A DNA stretch of 6,779 nucleotides from Bacteroidota bacterium (GCA_023440945.1 JAEZRL010000236.1:1-6779), one strand, 5' to 3'. Shown: positions 1-5,374, numbered from the stretch's first letter. Notes: generated by a model from the letters alone, not told the origin. Translations and numbers: made by a program.

Positions 1-297
1 GAGTATACTAGTCAAAAAGAGGAAGGCATGAAAGCTGCAATGGAGAAGTTTATAAATATAATAGGCCCAATTGCAAACGACGATATCAATGAATTTCCTG
101 AAAATATACTCATGCGTCAACTAGTAGAATGTGTTGTTCAGTTAAAAAATGTTTACACAAGCAGAAAGAAACATTTTGAAGATATAGCAAATTCATTAGA
201 TGAAGCTTCAGAAAAGCTCATGTCAAGTTTTGAGAAAATTAAACAGGTTGAAATCGAGCTTCGTTCTTATCCTTTTAAACGGGTACTAGCTTTATAA
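1..297 (+). CDS. C-terminal fragment of an unrecognised protein (5' end outside window)
   Basis: The frame is open from base 1 to the TAA at 295-297, so the visible 98 codons are probably the tail of a longer protein; the ATG at 28 is internal to an open frame and lacks a convincing ribosome binding site. I do not recognise the family. The last ~50 residues are rich in K, E, S and L in a pattern that suggests helix or coiled coil (from about IANSLDEASEKLMSSFEKIK). No signal peptide or membrane segment is visible. Codon use is AT-rich compared with the genes further right. It ends just before a repeat island, so it forms that island's left border. If the true start is at 28, it would be an 89-aa protein. 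Confidence 0.55.
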   Translation, partial: EYTSQKEEGMKAAMEKFINIIGPIANDDINEFPENILMRQLVECVVQLKNVYTSRKKHFEDIANSLDEASEKLMSSFEKIKQVEIELRSYPFKRVLAL

Positions 298-422
298 ATT
301 TGTCAAATAAAATTGCCCCGACAACATCTCATGGTAAAAATTATTCAAGCGATTTCAAGAGACACTGAAACAAGTTCAGGGTGACGGGCTGCCGAATAGA
401 ATTCTACAGTTCAAATATGCGA

Positions 423-528
423 TGCCGTCATGCTGAATTTATTTCAGCATCTCCTGGACAACATTTACCAAACAGTATTTCAAGAGATCCTTGAAACAAT
501 CCTGAGACCCGTTCAGGACAGGGTGACG
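423..528. repeat. Complete REPIN-like unit B
   Basis: This is a 106-bp unit whose first 31 bases (423-453) are identical to 1105-1135 on the other side of the GIY-YIG gene. The left hairpin has perfect 8-bp arms. The right half reads GAAACAATCCTGA..., then GTTCAGGACAGGGTGACG, close to the matching part of 1169-1208. The two halves face each other, with CGTCA at the left end and TGACG at the right. Confidence 0.8.
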
Positions 529-570
529 TACTGCCAAATGAAACTTCAATCATATAAGAATTCATCGTGC

Positions 571-669
571 CGTCATGCTCCTCTGAGCTTGATCCAAAGT
601 CATTTCAGCATCTCATGGCAATATTTTTTACCACATAACAAGGGATGCTGAAACAAGATCAGCATGACG
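571..669. repeat. REPIN-like unit C, diverged
   Basis: The outer 9 bases form a perfect inverted pair (CGTCATGCT 571-579, AGCATGACG 661-669). The right hairpin has 7-bp arms (645-651 and 659-665). The left half matches TTTCAGCATCTC of the other units, but about 20 extra bases, partly echoed at 674-700, separate CATGCT from it. It looks like an older, rearranged copy. Confidence 0.7.
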
Positions 670-723
670 ATGTATGCTCCTCTAAATTTGATTCTTGTCG
701 TTAAACATCTTCTTAAAACATAT

Positions 724-1020
724 TCAATGCTCAATTAGTTCAGATAAATCTTTCCATGTAGGATTAACGGACATAATCAAATTTTCCTTCCATTGCCTAT
801 GCCAATTCTTCAATCGCTTTTCTCTTGCAATAGCTTCCTCAATGGTTGAGAAGTTTTCATAGTAAACAAGCTTCGAACAATTATATTTTGCAGTAAATGA
901 AGTGGGATTTTTTTTGGCTTTATGTTCCTGCAAACGAAAAAATAGATCAGCGGTTACGCCGATATAAAGAACATTATTTGAAATGTTTGTGAGAATATAA
1001 ACAGAACCGCCCCTTTTCAT
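724..1020 (-). CDS. Small GIY-YIG domain nuclease embedded in palindromic repeats
   Basis: This 98-aa protein is a single GIY-YIG domain of the stand-alone YhbQ/COG2827 type. The two signature strands are VYIL (residues 7-10) and LYIGVT (18-23); they are followed by R29 and H33 in RLQEHK, and by AIAREKRLKNWHRQWK (63-78), where E67 is the expected metal-binding glutamate. N80 and the NPTW segment (86-89) also fit the family. Known GIY-YIG enzymes cut one DNA strand per active site using a divalent metal; the substrate of this small branch is unknown. There is no extra DNA-binding domain, so specificity may come from the compact domain or from DNA structure. The ATG at 1020 is preceded by an A/T-rich leader without Shine-Dalgarno, as is usual in Bacteroidota. 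The gene stands alone with REPIN-like repeats on both sides. It appears intact. An inactive or domesticated role cannot be excluded. Confidence 0.92.
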   Translation of the reverse strand: MKRGGSVYILTNISNNVLYIGVTADLFFRLQEHKAKKNPTSFTAKYNCSKLVYYENFSTIEEAIAREKRLKNWHRQWKENLIMSVNPTWKDLSELIEH

Positions 1021-1291
1021 TCATTTAAAATAAAAAAATTATTGAAGTACGACAAGGATAACATCATCCTGCCTGAACTTGATTCAGGGGATTTCAGTAT
1101 GTGGTGCCGTCATGCTGAATTTATTTCAGCATCTCATGTCAAAATATTATTCACGTGATTTCAAGAGACCCTGAAACAATCCTGAAACCTGTTCAGGACA
1201 GGGTGACGGCTCACCCCTCATTTTTAACCACATTTTCATTTCCGCTCTTCCCAAAAAAATATACCTTGGAGTAAACAAAATTCAATATCGT
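1021..1291. repeat. Repeat island, right arm, and leader of the 247-aa gene
   Basis: Two repeat elements lie here. A half-unit at 1062-1098 contains a hairpin CCTGAA (1072-1077) with TTCAGG (1083-1088). A complete unit follows at 1105-1208. From 1209 to 1291 lies the leader of the next gene; TACCTTGG at 1262-1269 is one mismatch from the Bacteroidota TAnnTTTG box, but no clear -33 TTG sits at the right distance, so I give it little weight. Confidence 0.75.
1105..1208. repeat. Complete REPIN-like unit D
   Basis: This 104-bp unit is in the same orientation as the one at 423-528 and shares its first 31 bases exactly. Its right half forms a nested hairpin: outer arms CCCTG (1169-1173) and CAGGG (1199-1203), inner arms CCTGAA (1181-1186) and TTCAGG (1192-1197). 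Together with 423-528 it makes a direct repeat that brackets the GIY-YIG gene. Confidence 0.8.
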
Positions 1292-2035
1292 ATGGCAACA
1301 TCAACCCTCATCCGTCATTATCGCTGCAAAGACGTGGAAGTACTTACCGTTAGCAGCGCCATCGTTTCTACCGCACAGGAAAATCTCGCAGCTATTGTTG
1401 CAAAAAGAGCTAATTGGGCAGACCCTTTCTTTCCCAATCTTAAAACAAGAATTGATACGGCTTTTCAAACGTTTCTTGGTGTGGACAATGCAGCAGACCT
1501 GCGTTCAAAAACGCAACTGTTGAACAGTATAATGGTTCCGGCTAAAGCGGATCTTTCTACTTTTAAGATCAACGTTTCGGCAGACTTTAAAAACAACAAG
1601 CCCCTTCTGAACGAAGTATTTACAACGCTTGGCTTTAACCAGCACTGGAAACAGGTGCAGAAAGGTGATCAGCAGGCTTTGATAGAACTGCTCTATACTT
1701 TTAAGACCAACATGAGTGCTGAAATGCAAACCGCCATTACTGCCGAGGGCACGGATGCAGCGCTTATAACCGCGATAACCGGGTATGCGGATGATTTAAA
1801 AACGGCCAACATAAACCAGGAATTTTCAAAATCACAGCGTCCGCTGATAAGTGGCGCAGCAGTAACGGAACTCAATGGTATTTATGATGAAATAAGTAAG
1901 GTTTGTACCATTTGTCGCAACATGTTTAAAGACGATGCGATTCTAAAAGCTAATTTTTCTTTCGCGGCAGTAACACGGCGATTAAGCGGGGAGGCGATAG
2001 CGAAAAAGAAAGATGAAACACAGCAAGCGGCATAA
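1292..2035 (+). CDS. 247-aa protein of unknown function (MATSTLIR... family) followed by a tandem array
   Basis: I recognise the N-terminus (TLIRHYRCKDVE) and the WADPFF...LKTRIDTA block (residues ~42-57) as typical of a conserved hypothetical family in Bacteroidota, but know no function; the family statement is from memory. The protein is soluble, predicted mostly helical, with no signal peptide or membrane segment. Visible features are a basic cluster near the start (R8, R11, K13), C12, a CTIC pair (C205, C208) that could bind metal but has no partner pair nearby, and a basic, low-complexity C-terminus (KKKDETQQAA). The ATG at 1292 follows an A-rich leader; family members start at the same MxTSTLIR position. 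The gene ends in a strong terminator, directly followed by a 21-bp tandem array. That placement suggests the protein and array may belong together, for example as binder and binding sites. This link is inference only. Confidence 0.85.
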   Translation: MATSTLIRHYRCKDVEVLTVSSAIVSTAQENLAAIVAKRANWADPFFPNLKTRIDTAFQTFLGVDNAADLRSKTQLLNSIMVPAKADLSTFKINVSADFKNNKPLLNEVFTTLGFNQHWKQVQKGDQQALIELLYTFKTNMSAEMQTAITAEGTDAALITAITGYADDLKTANINQEFSKSQRPLISGAAVTELNGIYDEISKVCTICRNMFKDDAILKANFSFAAVTRRLSGEAIAKKKDETQQAA

Positions 2036-2041
2036 ATAAAG

Positions 2042-2074
2042 ATTGCCTTCGGAGTTCCGGGGGCAATTTTGTTT
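2042..2074 (+). terminator. Intrinsic terminator of the 247-aa gene
   Basis: ATTGCC (2042-2047) pairs with GGCAAT (2062-2067), and the stem continues inward through two G-T wobbles to CGG/CCG around an AGTT loop, about 12 pairs in all, followed by TTTTGTTT. It starts seven bases after the stop codon. It implies that the tandem array beginning at 2091 lies mostly outside the gene's transcript. Confidence 0.75.
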
Positions 2075-2090
2075 CAGGCAGGAAGAGAGG

Positions 2091-2346
2091 CGGAAATTGA
2101 TATGTAAGTGGCGGAAAGATTAAAGGATGTGTTGGAAACTTATTTGTATGTGACGGAAAGATTAAATGCTGCGACGGAAACTCATTTGTAGGTAGCGGAA
2201 AGATTAAAGTATGTAGCGGAAACTTATTTGTGTGTGACGGAAAGACTAAATGCTGTGACGGAAACATATTAGCATGTGGCGGAGACTTCAAATGATGTTA
2301 CGGAAACCCATTTATGTGTAACGGAAATTAAAGTAGGTGGCGGAAA
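2091..2346. repeat. 21-bp tandem array with 42-bp alternating higher-order unit
   Basis: Twelve consecutive units begin with (C/T)GGAAA or CGGAGA at 2091, 2112, 2133, 2154, 2175, 2196, 2217, 2238, 2259, 2280, 2301 and 2322; the first eleven are exactly 21 bp, the twelfth is 19 bp, and a final CGGAAA stands at 2341. Odd units from 2133 on continue with C and a TTATTTG-like core; even units from 2112 continue with GATTAAA and often TGCTG. Thus the true period is 42 bp over much of the array. The pair at 2133-2174 differs from 2217-2258 at only four positions. The GGAAA core is best conserved and the middles vary. There are no unique spacers, so it is not a CRISPR. Stops occur on the plus strand, and the open minus frame is repeat-derived. 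It lies between two convergent genes. Confidence 0.9.
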
Positions 2347-2379
2347 TGAAGCAGTTTTATCCTGTAACGAATAAAATCA

Positions 2380-3555
2380 CTAAAAATTAAAGTCCGCCGG
2401 TTCGCCATTCAACTCCCTGCCCCGTAAAATTTCTTTTCGGGCATTCTCAGCAAGGCTCCAGCAAAATGCAGCATCCTGCTCCGGAAATTTGATCTTATTT
2501 TCTACTCTAAAGAGGTAATCATCATACGCAAGGGTTAAATAGGCAATTGTTTGTTCTTTCTCATAATTATCCCAGGCAGATATCAGCGCTTTACGCCAGT
2601 CGTCGCTTGCTTCCACAGGTAATATTACATCTTTCATGCACGAAAGCTTGTGGATGATATCATTTGCTCTTTCAGAAAGGTGCTGATCTTCCTCGTTGTT
2701 ACTCGCTATCGTAAGCTCATTGCCATATTGCTCATAATTTTTGAAGGCACGAATAGTATCAGCGTCTTCAAAGTTTGTCATAAAGATCATCAACTGCTCG
2801 TAATTGAAAATGTTTAACAGGGGAGCATGATTTTGAACAGGCCTCTTTAGCTCACCTGTCTCGTATTTTTTTTCGCGTATAGCTTCCTGTTCCTGTGAAT
2901 ATAACTTACGGTAGAATTTTTCTTTTTTGCGGCGTTTGTCCGGCAACAGTAAATACATACCGCTATTCGTATGCGTATGGTGATAATGGAACCATGAGCA
3001 AAAGTCCTCTTCTTCACTGTTGTCTGCACGCAGGTTTTCTACATCTAACCAATTAAAAAAATCGATATACCCAAAGTGATGAGATTTCGCATATTGCAGG
3101 TAGAGCTCAAATTCTTCCGGAGAAATGGGAGATAAAAGCGGACAGTTAAGCACATCGGCGCTCCAGCCAAGAAAGTCGGAGGTGGTTGAAATACCTTCGA
3201 GCGTTATCAGCTCGGCTCCCCATTCGCACCTAAGGTGAAAAAGTTTTTTAAGCTGTATTTCTCTCAAACAATCTTTTGCCCGTTCAAAATATTCTGAACA
3301 ATATTCTTCTCCAATTTGCTCGTAGAAATCGCCATCCTCCAGCACTGTGGATCTCAGGGTAGCATACATCGATATAAAGGAGGGGACACTGGTATCATTA
3401 AATTGCTGGAAGTATTGTTGTATAGCCGGATCAGTTGTAAGACGTTCAATAGTTTGTTGCCTCACTGCTTCCATCCGTTGTACACGTTCCTGGTTCTTTT
3501 CGAGGTTTTCACGGCGAAGGTCTTCATAGCTTTTGGGTTGAGTTGCTTCAGACAT
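2380..3555 (-). CDS. Hypothetical protein of ~391 aa, unrecognised
   Basis: I do not recognise this family. The chosen ATG (3553-3555) gives MSEATQPKSYEDLRREN, a natural soluble N-terminus followed by a charged, probably coiled-coil stretch (ENLEKNQERVQRMEAVRQQ). An upstream in-frame ATG at 3600 would add 15 residues (MNLDLKVYLAIKNIP), which look like translated leader. The protein is acidic overall, rich in aromatic residues and probably helical. A His-rich patch (WFHYHHTHTNSGMY) precedes a strongly basic segment (DKRRKKEKFYRKLY), an uncommon pairing that could be a metal or nucleic acid contact, though this is guesswork. There is no signal peptide or membrane segment. The gene is convergent with the 247-aa gene across the tandem array (about 34 bp from array end to stop codon), and divergent from the HAD gene. 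Confidence 0.8.
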   Translation of the reverse strand: MSEATQPKSYEDLRRENLEKNQERVQRMEAVRQQTIERLTTDPAIQQYFQQFNDTSVPSFISMYATLRSTVLEDGDFYEQIGEEYCSEYFERAKDCLREIQLKKLFHLRCEWGAELITLEGISTTSDFLGWSADVLNCPLLSPISPEEFELYLQYAKSHHFGYIDFFNWLDVENLRADNSEEEDFCSWFHYHHTHTNSGMYLLLPDKRRKKEKFYRKLYSQEQEAIREKKYETGELKRPVQNHAPLLNIFNYEQLMIFMTNFEDADTIRAFKNYEQYGNELTIASNNEEDQHLSERANDIIHKLSCMKDVILPVEASDDWRKALISAWDNYEKEQTIAYLTLAYDDYLFRVENKIKFPEQDAAFCWSLAENARKEILRGRELNGEPADFNF

Positions 3556-3784
3556 AGGAATGTTTTTGATAGCTAAATATACCTTCAAATCTAAATTCAT
3601 CGAAGAGCTTAAATGATATTTTAAGCGATGTATAAACAGAAATTAAGCGTGTGCCTATTGCTTCCCGTACGGCAAGGTGTTTCATGTAATGTTATTGAAA
3701 GAACATTATCTGTTCAAACCAGTTAGAAGGAGACTTCAAAATTTCAAAATGTTGCATCTTTACAGCAAACCGAAATACTTTGCT
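3556..3784. other. Divergent intergenic region with several small perfect dyads
   Basis: This 229-bp region must hold the starts for two opposite genes. Visible dyads are GCTTAAA/TTTAAGC (3607-3626, 6-nt loop), TAATGTT/AACATTA (3687-3708, 8-nt loop), and a palindrome centred at 3668/3669 (CCGTACGG with CTT...AAG flanks). No TTG-N19-TAnnTTTG promoter is clear for either gene. AAGGAG at 3727-3732 is too far from any preferred start. The dyads could be operators, but short AT-rich inverted repeats are also expected by chance. Confidence 0.3.
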
Positions 3785-4405
3785 ATGACTAAATCTATTG
3801 ATACCATTATTTTCGATCTTGGTGGTGTTCTTATTGACTGGAATCCCCGGTATATGTACCGTAAGATTTTTAAAACGGAAGAAGAGACAGAATGGTTCCT
3901 GGAGAATGTAACTACTTCTGACTGGAACGAAAACCAGGATGAAGGTTACCCGCTTCATAAGGCAACAGAAGAACTGGTGGCAAAACATCCTGAATGGGAA
4001 CCTGAGATCAAAGCTTATTATGGGCGCTGGCTTGAAATGCTTGGCGACCAGATCCACGAAACGGTTGAGATATTGCAACAATTAAAGCAAACAGGAAAGT
4101 ACAGGCTATACGCACTTACCAACTGGAGCGCAGAAACTTTTCCGCATGCTTTAGAGCGATTTGAGTTCTTTAAATTATTCGATGGTGTGGTGGTAAGCGG
4201 AGAAGAAAAGATGAGAAAACCTTCCGCAGCATTTTACCAGCTTATAATAGATCGTTATCATCTTGATGCTTCCAAAACCATCTTTATTGACGACAACCTA
4301 AGAAATATAGAAGGAGCCGCAGCTGTTGGAATTACCGGAATACATTTTCAGAATCCATTGCAGTTAAAAGAAGAATTGCAACGAACAGGAGTTGAAGTAG
4401 TTTAA
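3785..4405 (+). CDS. HAD-superfamily hydrolase (haloacid dehalogenase-like, YihX/epoxide-hydrolase-N type)
   Basis: The 206-aa protein carries all four HAD motifs in order: motif I IIFDLGGVL with nucleophile D11, motif II LTNWS (T112), motif III lysine in MRKPS (K145), and motif IV FIDDN (D169, D170). A helical cap occupies about residues 20-100 (C1 type). Proteins of this kind are usually phosphatases of small phosphorylated metabolites, sometimes dehalogenases; the substrate is not evident. Motif I is DxG rather than DxD, so the usual general acid two residues after the nucleophile is missing, as in YihX-like enzymes and dehalogenases. The start at 3785 (MTKSIDTIIF) places motif I at the normal distance; an ATG at 3677 would add 36 basic residues unlike the family. 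There is no signal peptide, so it should be cytoplasmic. It stands alone and ends before a palindrome. Confidence 0.93.
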   Translation: MTKSIDTIIFDLGGVLIDWNPRYMYRKIFKTEEETEWFLENVTTSDWNENQDEGYPLHKATEELVAKHPEWEPEIKAYYGRWLEMLGDQIHETVEILQQLKQTGKYRLYALTNWSAETFPHALERFEFFKLFDGVVVSGEEKMRKPSAAFYQLIIDRYHLDASKTIFIDDNLRNIEGAAAVGITGIHFQNPLQLKEELQRTGVEVV

Positions 4406-4418
4406 GGGAATTTTTTTC

Positions 4419-4471
4419 AAATGTTGAATCGGCTGATTTCATCTTTTGAAGTAAAAGATGAAACAACATTT
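4419..4471. terminator. Long palindrome between convergent genes, probable terminator
   Basis: Perfect 11-bp arms TTTCATCTTTT (4437-4447) and AAAAGATGAAA (4453-4463) enclose a GAAGT loop. An outer pair AAATGTTG (4419-4426) and CAACATTT (4464-4471) extends the stem, with ten unpaired bases on the left. It lies 13 bases after the HAD stop codon and before the stop of the opposite 98-aa gene, so it may serve either direction. The stem is AT-rich and lacks a long following T tract, which weakens the terminator call. Confidence 0.5.
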
Positions 4472-4538
4472 TGATGATTAGAAAGTACACAAGCAAGCAG
4501 GTTCATAGAACGATGACGGATAAGTGCATCGAAATATT

Positions 4539-4835
4539 TCAGCCACACACTTCTTTGATCACTGCAGCAAGCAGGTCAACCACTTCCCGGGAAACAATTC
4601 CGATCTGTTCGATTTCATCTCCTGTTCTCCAATCTACTCCCTGTTTTACAAGGGTAAAACGTTGCGTGCCTTTGTTTGACTGAAGCAGCACATCGTAGGT
4701 TCCGGTGAGATGCCCTTCCCACGAAATTGTTTCAGCAAGAGCCGCTTTATAAAAAACATTGTTATGTGTGAAAGTGGTGGTAAAAACCAGGTGGTCGGTT
4801 GTGTCTGGCCTGCCAGCGATAAGTTGGAAGTCCAT
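4539..4835 (-). CDS. Hypothetical 98-aa protein, unrecognised
   Basis: This small soluble protein (MDFQLIAGRPDTTDHLVF...) is not one I recognise. The first two thirds alternate hydrophobic and polar residues and probably form beta strands (HLVFTTTFTHNNVFYKAAL, TYDVLLQS, QRFTLVKQG); the end (IVSREVVDLLAAVIKEV) reads as an amphipathic helix. There is no signal peptide. The ATG at 4835 has an A-rich leader without Shine-Dalgarno. Codon use resembles the neighbouring genes. The plus-strand frame at 4471-4683 overlaps it and looks like a shadow: it is Ser/Thr/Cys-rich with no protein-like pattern. The gene is convergent with the HAD gene and divergent from mmcQ. Confidence 0.75.
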   Translation of the reverse strand: MDFQLIAGRPDTTDHLVFTTTFTHNNVFYKAALAETISWEGHLTGTYDVLLQSNKGTQRFTLVKQGVDWRTGDEIEQIGIVSREVVDLLAAVIKEVCG

Positions 4836-4956
4836 ATTAGTTTTGTTTAGAACAGAAAGTTATAAAAATCTCTTGTTTATTCAAACTAAGGTTTATGAAT
4901 GGTTGTGCAGAGATTGAAAGCATAAGAAAAGGAGCAATTTCGCGTTTTGCGCCATA

Positions 4957-4964
4957 TATCTTTG
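4957..4964 (+). promoter_or_regulatory. Candidate Bacteroidota -7 box upstream of mmcQ-like gene
   Basis: TATCTTTG matches the TAnnTTTG consensus of the primary sigma factor in Bacteroidota. No TTG stands at the usual 19-21 bp upstream (the nearest candidate is TTT at 4938-4940), so it is a partial match. Transcription from here would start near 4970 and give a leader of about 60 nt that includes the dyad at 5002-5028. Confidence 0.4.
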
Positions 4965-5001
4965 TAGGATGATTATTATTCATGTTTTAAAAAATTCTTC
5001 A

Positions 5002-5028
5002 GGTACAAGTTTCACATTAACTTGTACC
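5002..5028 (+). promoter_or_regulatory. Perfect 10-bp inverted repeat abutting the mmcQ-like start codon
   Basis: GGTACAAGTT (5002-5011) and AACTTGTACC (5019-5028) are exact reverse complements around a 7-nt loop, TCACATT. The right arm ends one base before the ATG at 5030. In RNA it would form a stable hairpin covering the whole ribosome entry region; in DNA it could be an operator for a dimeric regulator. Either way it is well placed to control the downstream gene. Confidence 0.6.
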
Positions 5029-5029
5029 A

Positions 5030-5362
5030 ATGACTGATATTACCACCTTCAAAACGATTGCACTTTCATTTAACGGAACAGAACATTATCCCCACTTCAA
5101 TCGGATAGCATTTAAAGTTACCGGTAAGAAAATTTTTGCAACCCTTGACGAAAAAAATGAAACAGCAAATATTGTATTGTCGAAAGAAGATCAGGATGTT
5201 TATTGCTCTTTTGATAAAGATGCGGTTTATCCCGTTCCAAACAAATGGGGCTTGCAGGGCTGGACGACTTTTGAATTACAAAAAGTGCCCGTTGAACTTG
5301 CATCCGATGCATTATATACGGCTTATAAAACGGTTATGGAATCAAAGCGAAAAAGAAAATAA
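5030..5362 (+). CDS. MmcQ/YjbR family protein
   Basis: This 110-aa protein matches the MmcQ/YjbR family (double-wing fold, CyaY-like) through three places: the early YPHFNRIAFKV strand (20-30), the hallmark KIFATLDEK (34-42) followed by A46 and LSKEDQ (50-55), and the late KWGLQGWTTFEL segment (72-83), where WGxxGW is the usual signature. The family is often described as DNA-binding-like, but no clear biochemical role is established. The length is close to the family norm of about 115 residues. The tail (MESKRKRK) is strongly basic, which would suit nucleic acid contact. The start at 5030 gives the standard N-terminus. It lies 71 bp upstream of the DUF3574 lipoprotein gene on the same strand, so co-transcription is possible. 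The inverted repeat against its start codon may provide autoregulation; that is inference. Confidence 0.9.
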   Translation: MTDITTFKTIALSFNGTEHYPHFNRIAFKVTGKKIFATLDEKNETANIVLSKEDQDVYCSFDKDAVYPVPNKWGLQGWTTFELQKVPVELASDALYTAYKTVMESKRKRK

Positions 5363-5374
5363 ATTAAATTGTAG

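Larger units (their letters stand above)
298..723. repeat. Repeat island, left arm: REPIN-like palindromic units
   Basis: This 426-base stretch holds no credible gene; it is filled with related imperfect palindromes. Unit A (325-387) lacks its left half and ends in a small hairpin, CTGAA 365-369 with TTCAG 375-379. Unit B (423-528) is complete: a left hairpin, ATGCTGAA/TTCAGCAT around a 5-nt loop (429-449), a spacer of about 30 nt, then a right hairpin ending GGGTGACG. Unit C (571-669) has outer ends CGTCATGCT and AGCATGACG, and a right hairpin ATGCTGA 645-651 with TCAGCAT 659-665; its left half carries extra bases. A decayed half-unit begins near 674 and shares ATGCTCCTCT with 575-584. Two hairpins in opposite orientation with a short spacer is the arrangement known as REPIN in other bacteria; applying that name here is inference. 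Confidence 0.8.

Noticed and set aside
430..651. 73-aa plus-strand reading frame starting MLNLFQHL
   Set aside because: It is a translation of the palindromic repeats B and C; MLNLFQHL is the repeat core read in one frame, and the frame crosses unit boundaries without protein-like composition.
1238..1245. ATTTCCGC upstream of the 247-aa gene, an inverted match to the GCGGAAAT of the array
   Set aside because: An 8-base match is expected often enough by chance; no second unit stands 21 bp away.
1950..2291. 113-aa minus-strand reading frame rich in FPSHTNK-like heptads
   Set aside because: Its first part is the tandem array read in reverse and the rest is antisense to the end of the 247-aa gene and its terminator; no start signal or family pattern supports it.
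2091..2346. CRISPR array
   Set aside because: Units are contiguous 21-bp tandem repeats without unique spacers, the unit is too short, and no cas gene is near.
3677..3784. N-terminal extension of the HAD protein from an ATG at 3677
   Set aside because: The 36 added residues are basic and without pattern, and the family normally begins a few residues before motif I, which fits the ATG at 3785.
3692..4081. 129-aa minus-strand reading frame
   Set aside because: It is antisense to the HAD gene, which has all expected motifs; composition is unlike a real protein.
4471..4683. 70-aa plus-strand reading frame
   Set aside because: It overlaps the opposite 98-aa gene; its Ser/Thr/Arg/Cys-rich sequence lacks regular structure, while the minus frame has a normal strand-helix pattern.
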